DNA from: G963674955 sp963674955
GTDB lineage: Bacteria > Desulfobacterota > Desulfovibrionia > Desulfovibrionales > Desulfovibrionaceae
DNA: 64,000 nt
Direction of reading: 5' to 3'
Assembly: GCA_963674955.2 (NCBI GenBank)
Contig: CAXXKR010000001.1
Location: 806,001-870,000 of the forward strand
The translations under genes and the position numbers were made by a program. The notes under the pieces are model-generated. The model was not told the DNA's origin. It searched no databases and was given only the letters and a program-made list of their open reading frames with translations. Below, piece by piece: positions 15,923 through 24,300 of this stretch. Every line of letters begins with the position of its first letter. The stretch's first letter is position 1.

Positions 15923-17931
15923 TAGTGGCCGCCGTATGCGGGGCGAAGCTTGAGCCAGGACTCGAAATAGCGGCGCGCCTTGGCGTCGGTCGGCGGAACG
16001 ACTTGGCGTACCAGTGCCGGATTGGGAAAGCATTTCCAGATGGCGATGGCCGCCCTGCGCCAGTTCCCGGTCTTCCAATCGCCCCGGTCCCATTTTACGG
16101 CCTGCCTGAGGATGGCCGTGAATTTTAGCCGGGCATTTTCCCTGTCGGCCCTGTTCTCGGCCTCAAAGGCCCTCAAGACCCAGTATTCTCCGAGGGCATA
16201 CAGCAGTCTCGCGTCCCTTGGCCTGTATTTTCGGGCCAGCGTCATGCACTGGTCGGCACTGGCCGTATCCTGGAGCATTGTTCCCAGGTGATACCAGTAC
16301 CAGCCGTTGGCCGGTTCGTTCTTCAGGGCCTTTGCCAGCCAAAGGGCCGCCAGTTCCTTAAGCGCCGGATTGGGGGGCGAGGACTTGTCTCCGGCTCGCA
16401 TGTAGTGTTCGGCCATCCTTGCCTGGAGTCTGGCGTCCAACGGGGTCAGGGAAACGGCCTTGGCAATTTTCGGCGGCGTGGGCTCGGGGCTTGGCCCGGC
16501 AGTGGAATCGATGCCGGTTGGACAGAGACGGTGGGCGCGATACTCCGCCACCACGGGCTGGATGCTGGCCAGCAGCAGGCAGGCGGCCACGACTCCCGCA
16601 AATATCCGTGCCGGACGGCTTTCTGCCGGGTTTGCGGTTTTTTCTCCCAGCGCCGAGGAGCCAATGGCCAGGACCAGCAGAAGCGCGAAACCATTGGCCG
16701 GGATGCGCAGGTTGAAGTCGAAAAGGCTGTGCGCCGCCATGTACGTCAAGGCCCAGATCATGCCCAGCCCCAGTCCGGTTGCCGTCGGGTCCTCGGACCT
16801 TGACCAGTGGTCCAGGAATCTGCGCATGAAAAGCCAGGCCCCGGCCAGAAAAAGGGCCAGTCCGGGCAGACCCGTTTCCAGGGCCAGTTGCAGCCAGTCG
16901 TTGTGGGCATGGATGGGAGGCGTGGCTCCGGACATGGACGGGGGCAGATAGGGGTAGGCGCCCTGGCTGAAGGCCCCCAGTCCGACGCCGGTCAGGGGGA
17001 AGTCCTTGAGCATGGGCAGGACGGCCTGCCAGAGTTCGGGCCTGAAGAATTCCTCCAGGGCGGAGCGAGACGACAGTTTCAGGCCGAACCAGGCCGCACA
17101 CGCGCAAAGGACCAGGATTGCTGCCTGAATCGGCATCGAAAGTCTTGAATTCTTTTTGATCTGCATAAGAATGCAGACCACGGCGGTCGCCAGGGCAAGG
17201 GAAACGACACCGCCTCTTGAGCCTGTCAGCGGCAGGCCTGCGAGCATGATCAGGCCGCCAAAGGCGAAGACAATGGCAATGGGCCTGTCCCTGGTCTTGA
17301 ATTTTGCCAGGGCCGCGCCGAAACACATTGGAGCGGCCAGGCCGATGAATCCGGCCAGATGGTTCTTGTTGATGTATGTGCCGGTCAGATATCCTTTGTA
17401 TTGCTTGAACTCCTGTGTCCACCACCATATCTTCTGTTCGGCTCCGAAGGTCTGAACCGCTCCGTACGCGACCTGAAACAGGCCCATGACCAGCAGCAGC
17501 CAAACTCCCGCAAGGGGGGAAGTCCCGGAGCGGAAAGCCCTGGCGAGAATGGACAGAAAGGCCAGCCCCGACAGTATGTCGAGCAGGGCGGTCTTGGTTC
17601 CGAAGGGGTTCAGGCTCAGTCTCGTCCATCCGCAGTCGAGTCCGGAGACGGAGCAGGCTTCGAGGGCCGCTTGATACGCGCCTGGAGAGAGAAGCTCGGC
17701 GAGCATGGCGGGCAGGGGGACGATTTGGATCAGGAGCAGGGACAGGAGCAGCAGCCAGGGCAGAGTGAAGGTTGCGGGCCGGAGTCGTGGTGGCGAAAGG
17801 ATCATTGCCAGGGCTGCGAGGGAGAAGAGACCGATCTGGATCAGGCGCAACCGGTCAACGTGAACGCCGCCGAACAGGAACTGGACGGCGAGGAGTAACA
17901 GGGCCGCGCCGGTGAAAAGAAGATGCCGCAT
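15919..17931 (-). CDS. O-antigen polymerase/ligase-like membrane protein with C-terminal tetratricopeptide-like region
   Basis: A 670-residue protein with about 12 membrane segments in the first two thirds and a soluble C-terminal third. The periplasmic loop carries P-I-H-A-H-N-D-W-L-Q near residue 330, the H-N-D-x-L-Q form of the Wzy_C motif, and Y-I-N-K-N-H-L-A-G-F near residue 185. The C-terminal region (about residues 480-670) has helical repeats such as A-L-G-E-Y-W-V-L-R-A, consistent with degenerate TPRs. It is transcribed toward the glycosyltransferase cluster and its stop overlaps the wecG-like stop by three bases. Likely role: glycan polymerisation or transfer in the same pathway. 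Confidence 0.82.
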   Translation of the reverse strand: MRHLLFTGAALLLLAVQFLFGGVHVDRLRLIQIGLFSLAALAMILSPPRLRPATFTLPWLLLLSLLLIQIVPLPAMLAELLSPGAYQAALEACSVSGLDCGWTRLSLNPFGTKTALLDILSGLAFLSILARAFRSGTSPLAGVWLLLVMGLFQVAYGAVQTFGAEQKIWWWTQEFKQYKGYLTGTYINKNHLAGFIGLAAPMCFGAALAKFKTRDRPIAIVFAFGGLIMLAGLPLTGSRGGVVSLALATAVVCILMQIKKNSRLSMPIQAAILVLCACAAWFGLKLSSRSALEEFFRPELWQAVLPMLKDFPLTGVGLGAFSQGAYPYLPPSMSGATPPIHAHNDWLQLALETGLPGLALFLAGAWLFMRRFLDHWSRSEDPTATGLGLGMIWALTYMAAHSLFDFNLRIPANGFALLLVLAIGSSALGEKTANPAESRPARIFAGVVAACLLLASIQPVVAEYRAHRLCPTGIDSTAGPSPEPTPPKIAKAVSLTPLDARLQARMAEHYMRAGDKSSPPNPALKELAALWLAKALKNEPANGWYWYHLGTMLQDTASADQCMTLARKYRPRDARLLYALGEYWVLRAFEAENRADRENARLKFTAILRQAVKWDRGDWKTGNWRRAAIAIWKCFPNPALVRQVVPPTDAKARRYFESWLKLRPAYGGHY

Positions 17932-17972
17932 CCCGGCCTCGCGTATTCTGGGTGAGTTTCGTCAGGCGGCTA

Positions 17973-18389
17973 TTAAGAGGGGCAGTGCTCAGCCTCCCGG
18001 ACAAGATCCGCCAGGGTGTACTCGTTCAGTTTTGCGTACATTGCGCTGCTGGCCTGTTGCCAGATGCCGCTGGTGTTGCAGTCCGGCAGTCGCGGGCAGG
18101 GTTTGTTGTTCTTGATGCATTCCACAAGCGGTTCACCCTCAAGCAGCCGGACGATGTCGCCAAGCAAGATGTCTTCCGCGGGTTTGGCCAGCTTGTGCCC
18201 GCCCTTTGGTCCCCGCTTGCTGGTGATGAAACCACCGCTCTTCAGTTCCCTGACAAGCTTTTCAAGGTATTTGACGGAAACTCCCTGCCTTTTGGATATG
18301 TCGCCGATGCGAACCGGTCCGTTTTGGCCGTGCAGCGCAATGTCCAGAGCCATCCTGGTTCCGTATCTGCTTCTGGTGGTCAATCTCAT
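17973..18389 (-). CDS. Rrf2-family transcriptional regulator, probably Fe-S sensing
   Basis: A 138-residue winged-helix regulator of the Rrf2/IscR family. The N-terminus M-R-L-T-T-R-S-R-Y-G is canonical; the recognition helix region reads I-S-K-R-Q-G-V-S-V-K-Y-L-E-K-L. Three cysteines near residues 93-106 are spaced C-x6-C-x5-C, close to the IscR cluster ligands (C-x5-C-x5-C), so an Fe-S cofactor is likely. The frame opens at 18479 but ATG 18387-18389, with AGGGACA upstream, is preferred. A short palindrome at 18464-18476 may be its operator. Targets are not evident; the divergent gene at 18601 is one candidate. Confidence 0.88.
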   Translation of the reverse strand: MRLTTRSRYGTRMALDIALHGQNGPVRIGDISKRQGVSVKYLEKLVRELKSGGFITSKRGPKGGHKLAKPAEDILLGDIVRLLEGEPLVECIKNNKPCPRLPDCNTSGIWQQASSAMYAKLNEYTLADLVREAEHCPS

Positions 18390-18463
18390 GTCGGTTGTCC
18401 CTGTTTGTGGAAAGAAAGTTGCAAGTCGCAATGTGAATAAAATATTATCCTGTATTGCGTTTA

Positions 18464-18476
18464 GGTATACGATACC
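18464..18476. promoter_or_regulatory. Short palindrome upstream of the Rrf2 gene
   Basis: GGTAT-ACG-ATACC, a perfect 5-bp inverted repeat about 75 bases upstream of the Rrf2-family start codon. It could be an autoregulatory operator; position is the only support. Confidence 0.3.
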
Positions 18477-18556
18477 CAAAAAAGGGTGGAAATAAAAGCC
18501 CTCCCTTCTGGTATTTTTTTTCGTTTTAATAGACTTTTTTATTGGCGTAAGATAAC

Positions 18557-18570
18557 GGTTTTATAAAACC
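18557..18570. promoter_or_regulatory. Perfect palindrome in the AT-rich leader of the 80-aa protein gene
   Basis: GGTTTTATAAAACC is a perfect 14-base palindrome 30 bases before the start codon at 18601, and it contains a TATAAA that could serve as a -10 box. It may be an operator overlapping the promoter. Confidence 0.35.
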
Positions 18571-18600
18571 TTATTTTTAACTGATCAAAGGAGCAAGGAC

Positions 18601-18843
18601 ATGAGCAATTATTCGGAAGCTGATCTGCCTGTCAAGTTGGAGCATGGTGAGATCGTGACGCTGGAAGATGGCACCACGTTCAGATACGAGGCCAACGGGG
18701 AAGCGAAAAACATTATGCTTAACGACGATTTTTCTCCTGCGGAAACCCTTTTCCCTGGGAACGAGTTTACTTTTCAGGCCGGGGGCAAAACCTATAAGGC
18801 CAGCTGTGAATTCGGAGATTGCCTGACGCTTGAAAAAGTGTAA
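18601..18843 (+). CDS. Small acidic protein of unknown function (80 aa)
   Basis: An 80-residue acidic, soluble protein with AAAGGAGCAAGG just before the ATG. It has no signal peptide or membrane segment. The sequence alternates beta-prone stretches (T-L-E-D-G-T-T-F-R-Y-E-A-N-G-E) and contains two cysteines (C-E-F-G-D-C) near residue 69, spaced as a possible metal- or disulfide-forming pair. I do not recognise the family. The upstream region is very AT-rich, with a palindrome over the likely promoter, suggesting strong and regulated expression. Divergent from the Rrf2 regulator. Confidence 0.7.
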   Translation: MSNYSEADLPVKLEHGEIVTLEDGTTFRYEANGEAKNIMLNDDFSPAETLFPGNEFTFQAGGKTYKASCEFGDCLTLEKV

Positions 18844-19001
18844 TCAGATGTCTGGAATGTCGCGGCCCCGTGGAAACAGCGGCGGGGCCGTGATGGGGAA
18901 AACAAGCAATGACGCCCTATTTTTCTCCTCTATGAAATCTTTACAGAACGAATGTTAGTGTGCATAGTTTCTAGGCTGGAGAGACCTGTGGAGGAGGCGG
19001 T

Positions 19002-19367
19002 ATGGCAAAGATTCTGATTGCTGAGGACGACAGCATTTCCTTGAAATTGGCTGCGAAATTTGTTTCGGACCTGGGGCACCAGGTCTATCTCAGTCCGCAC
19101 GGCAAACATGCCTATGAGGCCTTGAAGGCTGGCAACGGTTTCGATTTGCTGTTGACGGACATAATGATGCCGGAGATGGACGGCATGCAACTCATCCAGA
19201 CCTTGCGCGGTGATTCAAAATTTTCCGATCTGCCGATAATAATAATGTCGGCCGTGGTCGGGGTGAAAGAGATTTCGAACCTCTTGTCCCTCGGGGCGAC
19301 CCTGTTCCTGCCCAAACCTCTGGACAAGAAGGAACTGGGCGAATACATGAAGCGCGCTCTCAGGTAG
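19002..19367 (+). CDS. Single-domain response regulator (CheY-like receiver)
   Basis: A 121-residue stand-alone receiver domain. The acidic pocket is E-D-D near residue 8, the phosphoacceptor aspartate lies in L-L-L-T-D-I-M-M-P-E-M-D near residue 52, a serine in I-I-I-M-S-A near residue 82 and the lysine in F-L-P-K-P near residue 104. All residues for phosphorylation are present. GGAGGCGGT precedes the ATG. With no output domain it probably works by protein contact; its cognate kinase is not in the window. Confidence 0.93.
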   Translation: MAKILIAEDDSISLKLAAKFVSDLGHQVYLSPHGKHAYEALKAGNGFDLLLTDIMMPEMDGMQLIQTLRGDSKFSDLPIIIMSAVVGVKEISNLLSLGATLFLPKPLDKKELGEYMKRALR

Positions 19368-19376
19368 AGGTGATGT

Positions 19377-19408
19377 CCGTCAATCCCGGATGCGGTCCGG
19401 GATGACGG
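19377..19408. terminator. Hairpin between convergent receiver and cyclophilin genes
   Basis: CCGTCAATCCCGGA pairs with TCCGGGATGACGG (one bulged base) around a 5-base loop. No clear T-run follows on either strand, so termination is inferred from position between two convergent genes. Confidence 0.45.
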
Positions 19409-19432
19409 CTTCCTTGTTCTTTGGGCAGTAGC

Positions 19433-20107
19433 CTATCCTTTGTAGATAAAGGCTTTTATGATGGTCGCCGGTTCGACCGGAACATCTTCATGGAGACCTT
19501 TGGTCTTGGTCTTTCCTTCTGAAATGGCCTGCACCACGTTCATTCCCCTGATGACCCTGCCGAAAACGGTATAGCCGGGACTGCTGTCATCCATGGGGCC
19601 GCCTTTCATTTTCATTGTCATTCGACCCTCGCTGGCTGCCTTGGGGTCGAAGTATTCCATTCCCACGCCGCCCCGGTCCAGAAAGCGGTTGTTGCGGATG
19701 TTGATGAAAAATTCGCATGTTGCGCTGTCCGGGTGCGCGCCTCTGGCCATGGCGATTGTTCCGGCCTCGTTGCTCAGGTTGTTCTTGGATTCGTTTTTTA
19801 TCGGCGGGAATATGGGCCTTTTCTTTCTAATATTCTTGTCATAGCCCCCGCCCTGGATGATGCCCATCTTGTAGCGGTGGGTGACGACCCTGTGGAACAC
19901 AGTGCCGTTGTAAAAGCCCGCCTTCACGTAGGCCAGGAAATTCTTGACCGTTTCCGGGGCCTTGTCCCTGTAGAGCATGAGAAAAATATTGCCCTTGTCG
20001 GTCTGCAGGACGACCACCGGGTCGTTCTGCTGGGCTTGGGCCTGTTCCGCGCCGAGACAAAAGAGGGACAGAAGTGCGGACAGCAACAAGTATCTGAACA
20101 ATTTCAT
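19433..20107 (-). CDS. Exported peptidyl-prolyl cis-trans isomerase (cyclophilin type)
   Basis: A 224-residue periplasmic cyclophilin that speeds proline isomerisation in protein folding. A cleavable signal peptide is clear: M-K-L-F-R-Y, a leucine-rich core, then an A-x-A-type site near residue 25. The domain starts with D-K-G-N-I-F-L near residue 38; F-H-R-V-V near residue 72 holds the catalytic arginine, and I-I-Q-G-G-G-Y, A-M-A-R-G-A-H-P-D-S-A-T-C-E-F-F-I-N and V-F-G-R-V follow in order. The open frame begins at 20176, but ATG 20105-20107 is chosen for its GAGGT site and the signal peptide. Confidence 0.93.
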   Translation of the reverse strand: MKLFRYLLLSALLSLFCLGAEQAQAQQNDPVVVLQTDKGNIFLMLYRDKAPETVKNFLAYVKAGFYNGTVFHRVVTHRYKMGIIQGGGYDKNIRKKRPIFPPIKNESKNNLSNEAGTIAMARGAHPDSATCEFFINIRNNRFLDRGGVGMEYFDPKAASEGRMTMKMKGGPMDDSSPGYTVFGRVIRGMNVVQAISEGKTKTKGLHEDVPVEPATIIKAFIYKG

Positions 20108-20237
20108 GCAAACCTCGCAGATGTTCATCGTTGAATGTGAATTTGAGATTTTAAAGAAAAACTCGTCGGCTGACAAATCATGGTTTCGCCCCGGTGAATT
20201 CCTGAACGCGAGCAGGCGGGCAAGGGGGCTGAAAGTG

Positions 20238-20265
20238 TTGACTTGGATGCTCAGGCTGGTACTAT
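20238..20265 (+). promoter_or_regulatory. Likely sigma-70 promoter upstream of the receiver gene at 20365
   Basis: TTGACT (20238-20243) and TACTAT (20260-20265) with a 16-base spacer, leaving a leader of about 95 bases. A second -10-like TATAAT lies at 20315-20320 without a good -35. Confidence 0.45.
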
Positions 20266-20364
20266 CACGGTATCGGTGTGTTCTATGGTTTGTGTTGTCT
20301 TGAATACGTTTGTCTATAATTTTGGTTTGGCCGTGCCTGCAACGAAACTATACCAAGCGAGGAT

Positions 20365-20766
20365 ATGATGAGTCTTGTGGGCGGGTTGGCTCTTGTGGTC
20401 GAGGATGAAGCCATAGTTGCCCTTGATCTGAGCATGAAGCTTGAGGAACTGGGGTTCCAGGTTTGCGGGTCCGTGCCGTCCGGCGAGGCCGCGCTTGAGA
20501 CCTTGGGAGAGATAGTGCCGGACCTCATTTTCATGGACATCAGGCTTCAGGGCGATCTCGACGGCATAGAAACCGTGCAAAGGATCAGGGAAAAGCACGA
20601 CCTTCCGGTCATCTACACCACAGCCTATTCCGACGCCAAGACCAGGAAAAGGGCCGCGTCCACCAACCCTGTGGCCTTTTTGAACAAGCCGGTATCCTTC
20701 CCCTCGTTGCAAAAGGCCTTGGACCTCGCGGCCAGGGAAATGCTCCGCAGGCCTCGCGCCAGTTGA
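20365..20766 (+). CDS. Single-domain response regulator (receiver)
   Basis: A 133-residue receiver domain without output domain. The acidic residues are in V-V-E-D-E near residue 12, the phosphoacceptor in L-I-F-M-D-I-R-L near residue 58, threonine in Y-T-T-A near residue 85, and lysine in F-L-N-K-P near residue 108. The text D-L-I-F-M-D-I-R-L-Q-G-D-L-D-G-I-E resembles receivers of hybrid PAS/histidine kinase systems of Desulfovibrio. Two adjacent ATGs (20365 and 20368) are possible starts; GAGG favours the second. Different in sequence from the receiver at 19.0 kb. Confidence 0.92.
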   Translation: MMSLVGGLALVVEDEAIVALDLSMKLEELGFQVCGSVPSGEAALETLGEIVPDLIFMDIRLQGDLDGIETVQRIREKHDLPVIYTTAYSDAKTRKRAASTNPVAFLNKPVSFPSLQKALDLAAREMLRRPRAS

Positions 20767-20798
20767 TTCTTCCCTTCTGAGTTTAATGTTGCGAATTG

Positions 20799-20827
20799 TT
20801 GCAACAGCGCAAAGCCGATGATAATAT
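20799..20827 (+). promoter_or_regulatory. Likely sigma-70 promoter of the beta-helix protein gene
   Basis: TTGCAA (20799-20804), 17-base spacer, TAATAT (20822-20827), about 45 bases before the ATG at 20872. The region downstream is very AT-rich and GAGAGGAT is the ribosome binding site. Confidence 0.5.
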
Positions 20828-20871
20828 AGGTTTCATTTTATATCTTTAATGATATATATCGAGAGGATAGC

Positions 20872-22311
20872 ATGAAACCTACTTTCCGTTTCACAACGCT
20901 TGGGCCTGTTTTTCTTTCGGCATTCCTTGCAATACTCCTGTTTCTGCCCGCAAGCCTGAATGCGGCACAGGTTTTCTACGTGTCGCAGGAGGCAGGGGCC
21001 AGCGACGACAACACCGGCCTTTCTCCGGTCCACAAGGGCGGCCAGGACGGTCCCTGGAAGAGCATCGGCCATGCGGCCAGCATGCTCAAGCCGGGCCAGA
21101 CCGCGCTGATACGCTCCGGCACATACCGCGAACCGGAAATCAATTTCGCCAACTCGGGCCAGGAGGGCAAGCCCATAACCCTGGCCGCGCACGAGGGCGA
21201 GACCCCGGTCATCGACGGCAGCGGAGGCAAGGATCGCCAGTGCGGAATCCAGCTGCGCGACGGACAGAGCCATTTCGTGTTCAAGGGACTTGCCGTCCGC
21301 AACATGCCTTCGAGCGGGATAGCCACGGACGACTCCACAACAAAGGCCTACAATGATCTGACCGTGCTGGACTGCACCCTGGAGAACAACGGTTGGTCCG
21401 GCCTGGAACTGACGGCCCTGGACGGATTCAGGGTGGAGGGGGTCGTGGCCAGCGGCAACGCGTTCTACGGCCTGAACATACTGCCCTCCAAGGACGGTTC
21501 CATCTCCACAATGAACGGGGTCATCAACAAGTGCGTCTTTGAAAACAACGTGGGGGACGAAAGCCACGGCATGGCCATCAACCAGGGGCAGCACATCGTG
21601 GTCAGCAACTGTTTGGCCCGGCACAACCGGACCCACGGATTCGACGTTACGGACTGGCCCAAAAAAGGCCAAGTGTCGCACCACGTGGTCTTTGAGAACA
21701 ACCGTTCCGAAGACAACGGCCTTGTAGGTTTTTCCATCAATTCAGATTCCCACCACGTGGTTTTCAGGAACAACGTGGCCTGGGGCAACGGCGCGGAATG
21801 GGCGGGCATGGGCAATTCCGACGGTTTTCTCTGCTACGAGGGCTGCTGGGAAGTTGAATGGCTGAACAACGCGGCGGTTGACAACGCCGGACGCGGTTTC
21901 GCCGTGGACGACAAGGCCGGAACATACGTAAAGCCGGAGAACCGCAGGCTGGTTTTCAAGAATAACGTCTCATCCGAAAACGGCAGGATCGCCTGGGAGG
22001 AGTGCATGGGCCTGTATGTGTCCGACGAAGGTTGGGAGCTTGAGGTCGAGAACAACAATTGGCACGGCTGCTATCACGCCCGGGTAAAGGTGGCGGGCGT
22101 GAACATGGTGGGCGACAATGGAGACACCTATACTCCCGGTGATGTGAACAGCGGAAAATTGGGCCGGAACATGTCGGATGTCCCCGGATTCGTGAACGAG
22201 GAGCAGGGCGATTTTCGTCTTGAGGCCAATTCGCCCATGATCGACAAGGGCGTAGACGTGGGCCTGCCCTTCAACGGAGCCGCTCCGGACATCGGCCCGT
22301 ACGAACACTGA
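20872..22311 (+). CDS. Secreted right-handed parallel beta-helix protein
   Basis: A 479-residue exported protein with an N-terminal signal peptide of about 32 residues ending in L-N-A-A. The mature part is built of repeated turns with N-N and G-N motifs, for example L-E-N-N-G-W-S-G-L, F-E-N-N-V-G-D, F-R-N-N-V-A-W-G-N, and W-L-N-N-A-A, the signature of pectate-lyase-like beta-helices (NosD/DUF1565 type). An early Y-V-S-Q-E-A-G-A-S-D-D-N-T-G-L-S-P and a terminal A-P-D-I-G-P-Y-E are typical of secreted polysaccharide-active or adhesive members. Substrate unknown; the downstream gene may be cotranscribed. Confidence 0.85.
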   Translation: MKPTFRFTTLGPVFLSAFLAILLFLPASLNAAQVFYVSQEAGASDDNTGLSPVHKGGQDGPWKSIGHAASMLKPGQTALIRSGTYREPEINFANSGQEGKPITLAAHEGETPVIDGSGGKDRQCGIQLRDGQSHFVFKGLAVRNMPSSGIATDDSTTKAYNDLTVLDCTLENNGWSGLELTALDGFRVEGVVASGNAFYGLNILPSKDGSISTMNGVINKCVFENNVGDESHGMAINQGQHIVVSNCLARHNRTHGFDVTDWPKKGQVSHHVVFENNRSEDNGLVGFSINSDSHHVVFRNNVAWGNGAEWAGMGNSDGFLCYEGCWEVEWLNNAAVDNAGRGFAVDDKAGTYVKPENRRLVFKNNVSSENGRIAWEECMGLYVSDEGWELEVENNNWHGCYHARVKVAGVNMVGDNGDTYTPGDVNSGKLGRNMSDVPGFVNEEQGDFRLEANSPMIDKGVDVGLPFNGAAPDIGPYEH

Positions 22312-22342
22312 TAAAATCTAGAATAGGATAGGAGACCGACCA

Positions 22343-23405
22343 ATGAAACGTATATTTTCAATCTGGCTGCCGGTTGCGCTTCTGACCCTGTCGGTCATGG
22401 CCGCATCGGCCCAGGACATGAAACGGCACACCTTCGTGGACCCCTGTTCGGGGTGCAGTCGGAATACGTGACCGAGCGCGGAGCCAACTCCGAGAAATTG
22501 CAAGAGGCAAAGGAGGAATCTGTCGCCTCCAGGCTTGACCTGGCCATCGAGTGCTTCGACGTAGTGGGCGAGGAGGAAAAAGTCGCCACCTTGCCCGAGC
22601 CTCTGCCCAATCCCGACAAGAAGGTTGCCACCTTGCCTGAGCCTTTGCCCTTGCCGGATCCGGACGAGAAGGTTGCCACCTTGCCCGAGCCTTTGCCCGA
22701 TCCTGAAGACAAGGAGGGCAACGGTTAATTCCAAGGCCGCGATTCCCATTCCCCTTCCCGATCCGGGGTCAAGGGCCGGGGCTCCCGCGCTGCCGGACAA
22801 GAAGCCAAACAGTCAATACGCGCACGTACACGCCTCAAAAAGGCGCGGCGAAACCGACGAGGAATTTCATAATAGGCTCTTGGGGGAAACCGCTATGGAC
22901 TTGAGAAAGGACCCCGACTCACAGGATACCTCAAATCCGATCATGGGCAATGAACTGTTGGACTGGAACGCTATGGTTGACCGCTGGGAAAAGACCGGAG
23001 TGTTTGGCGACATGCCGCCTGCGTTAAAGCAGCAATGGATTCCAATTCCCATCAAAGGTCGATGTCCCCAAGCCGCCCAAGGCCTCGGCTGATCCTGAAC
23101 CGGCCCCCGTCCCCTCCGCAGCCTATGCACCACAGGCTTCGGGACAGGAGGAGGACGTGCCCCAGGTTCTGCATCTGATGTTCAACTACGTGCAGTGCAC
23201 CGACGCCCGCTGGGTCGAGGAGCTCGAGTCCGGCAAATCGGGCCTGAGCGAGAGCGAAACGCAGGCGCTTCTTGACCATTGCGACCAGGAGATGCAGGCC
23301 TATCAGCAGCATATGGCCCAGCGCATGAACAAGCGGTTCGCCGAGGAGCAGTCCAGAAGGCTCAAGGCGGCTGCGGGACGCCGCGTCAGGAGCGGCGTGA
23401 ATTGA
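22343..23405 (+). pseudogene. Exported proline-rich repeat protein, broken by three apparent frameshifts
   Basis: An ATG with GGAG upstream begins a signal peptide (M-K-R-I-F-S-I-W-L-P, hydrophobic core, A-S-A-Q) but the frame stops at 22471. Sensible protein continues in other frames: one change near 22436-22440 (a missing C in a CCCC run), one near 22717-22719 (an extra G in GGG), one near 23054-23056 (an extra A in AAA). Joined, the product would be about 350 residues, with three copies of K-V-A-T-L-P-E-P-L-P, a long soluble middle, and a C-terminus rich in glutamine and charge with H-L-M-F-N-Y-V-Q-C-T-D-A-R-W-V. I do not recognise the family. It may pair with the beta-helix protein just upstream. 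Confidence 0.6.
22579..22713 (+). repeat. Three tandem copies of a 42-48 bp coding repeat
   Basis: Copies at 22579-22620, 22621-22668 and 22669-22713 each encode K-V-A-T-L-P-E-P-L-P followed by a short P/D-rich spacer. DNA identity between copies is high in the first 30 bases, so copy number could change by slippage or recombination. Confidence 0.85.
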
Positions 23406-23439
23406 CCTTTGGGATGGGCTGGTCGGGGCCTTGGCGCGT

Positions 23440-24291
23440 TCAGGGCCGGAAGAATTCCGGTTCGGGCGCCTTGGAGATTTGCCCCGCCCCGGCCAGCCTG
23501 TCGTAAAATAGGCTCAGCCCCTGCCTTTCCTCGTCTCCCAGGTCGTAGACCAGGCCCTGGAAGTATGAACGCATGTCTTCAAGGTTCATGGAACTGCTCT
23601 CCGCAGCCAGCCCGGCCACGGCCTCCATGTTTTCAAGGCCCCAGGCCTTGGCCCCGAGCAGGAGTTCGCAGGCCCTGGCGGCCCGCTCCGGACTTCTTTC
23701 CGCGAAGTTCCTTTGCACGGCCCAGACCCCGAAGATGAATGGACGGCCCGTCCATTCGATCCAGGCTTCGCCCAGGTCCAGCGCATGGGGATAATCCGGG
23801 TGGCCGCGCAGGTTCAGGGCCTCGTCGCCGATGGCCAGCACAGCGGCGGGCCGGTCGCCCCTGGCAAGGGTCTCGGTCAGGTCCCCGGTTATGAATCCGC
23901 AGTCCACCCTTATGTACTGGCTAAGCAGAATTCGCAGCAGAGCCGCCGAGGTGTGGGTCTGGGAACTTATCATTATGTCTTCATGGTTCAGGCGGTAAAG
24001 CGGAACCCTGCTCAGGAGCAGGACGCTCTTTACCGGACCACGGCTGCCGATGGCCAGGTTCGGGACCAGATAGTACCTCTCCGGGTTCCGGGCGTATTCG
24101 ATGGAGGAGACGGCTGAGATGTCCAGCAGTCCTTCGGCCATCATTTCGTTGAGCGCGGCGGGCGGGCCCGAGCTGATCTCGAAAGGGTTTTCGACCAGAC
24201 CCTGTTCCAGGGGCCGGTAAATGGGCAGGACGTTCAGATAGCCGATCTTGCCCAGGCGGATGGGGGAGTCAGTGTGTATCTTTGAGTTCAT
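23440..24291 (-). CDS. mqnA: Chorismate dehydratase (futalosine menaquinone pathway)
   Basis: Converts chorismate to 3-enolpyruvylbenzoate, the entry step of the futalosine route to menaquinone. The 283-residue protein has the periplasmic-binding-like fold of MqnA/MqnD: G-K-I-G-Y-L-N-V-L-P-I-Y near residue 14, D-I-S-A-V-S-S-I-E-Y-A near residue 57, and G-D-E-A-L near residue 155. F-I-F-G-V-W-A-V near residue 185 is another family motif. It is the last gene of the tetR-mqnE-mqnC-mqnA operon, starting nine bases after mqnC. Confidence 0.92.
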   Translation of the reverse strand: MNSKIHTDSPIRLGKIGYLNVLPIYRPLEQGLVENPFEISSGPPAALNEMMAEGLLDISAVSSIEYARNPERYYLVPNLAIGSRGPVKSVLLLSRVPLYRLNHEDIMISSQTHTSAALLRILLSQYIRVDCGFITGDLTETLARGDRPAAVLAIGDEALNLRGHPDYPHALDLGEAWIEWTGRPFIFGVWAVQRNFAERSPERAARACELLLGAKAWGLENMEAVAGLAAESSSMNLEDMRSYFQGLVYDLGDEERQGLSLFYDRLAGAGQISKAPEPEFFRP

Positions 24292-24300
24292 CTTTTCAGC

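Noticed and set aside
22453..22471. TGA ending the short signal-peptide ORF as a possible selenocysteine
   Set aside because: Translation past the TGA in the same frame gives no sensible protein; the sense continues in another frame, so this is a frameshift.
22579..22713. Tandem repeat as a CRISPR array
   Set aside because: The units are contiguous coding repeats without spacers and are translated as K-V-A-T-L-P-E-P-L-P.
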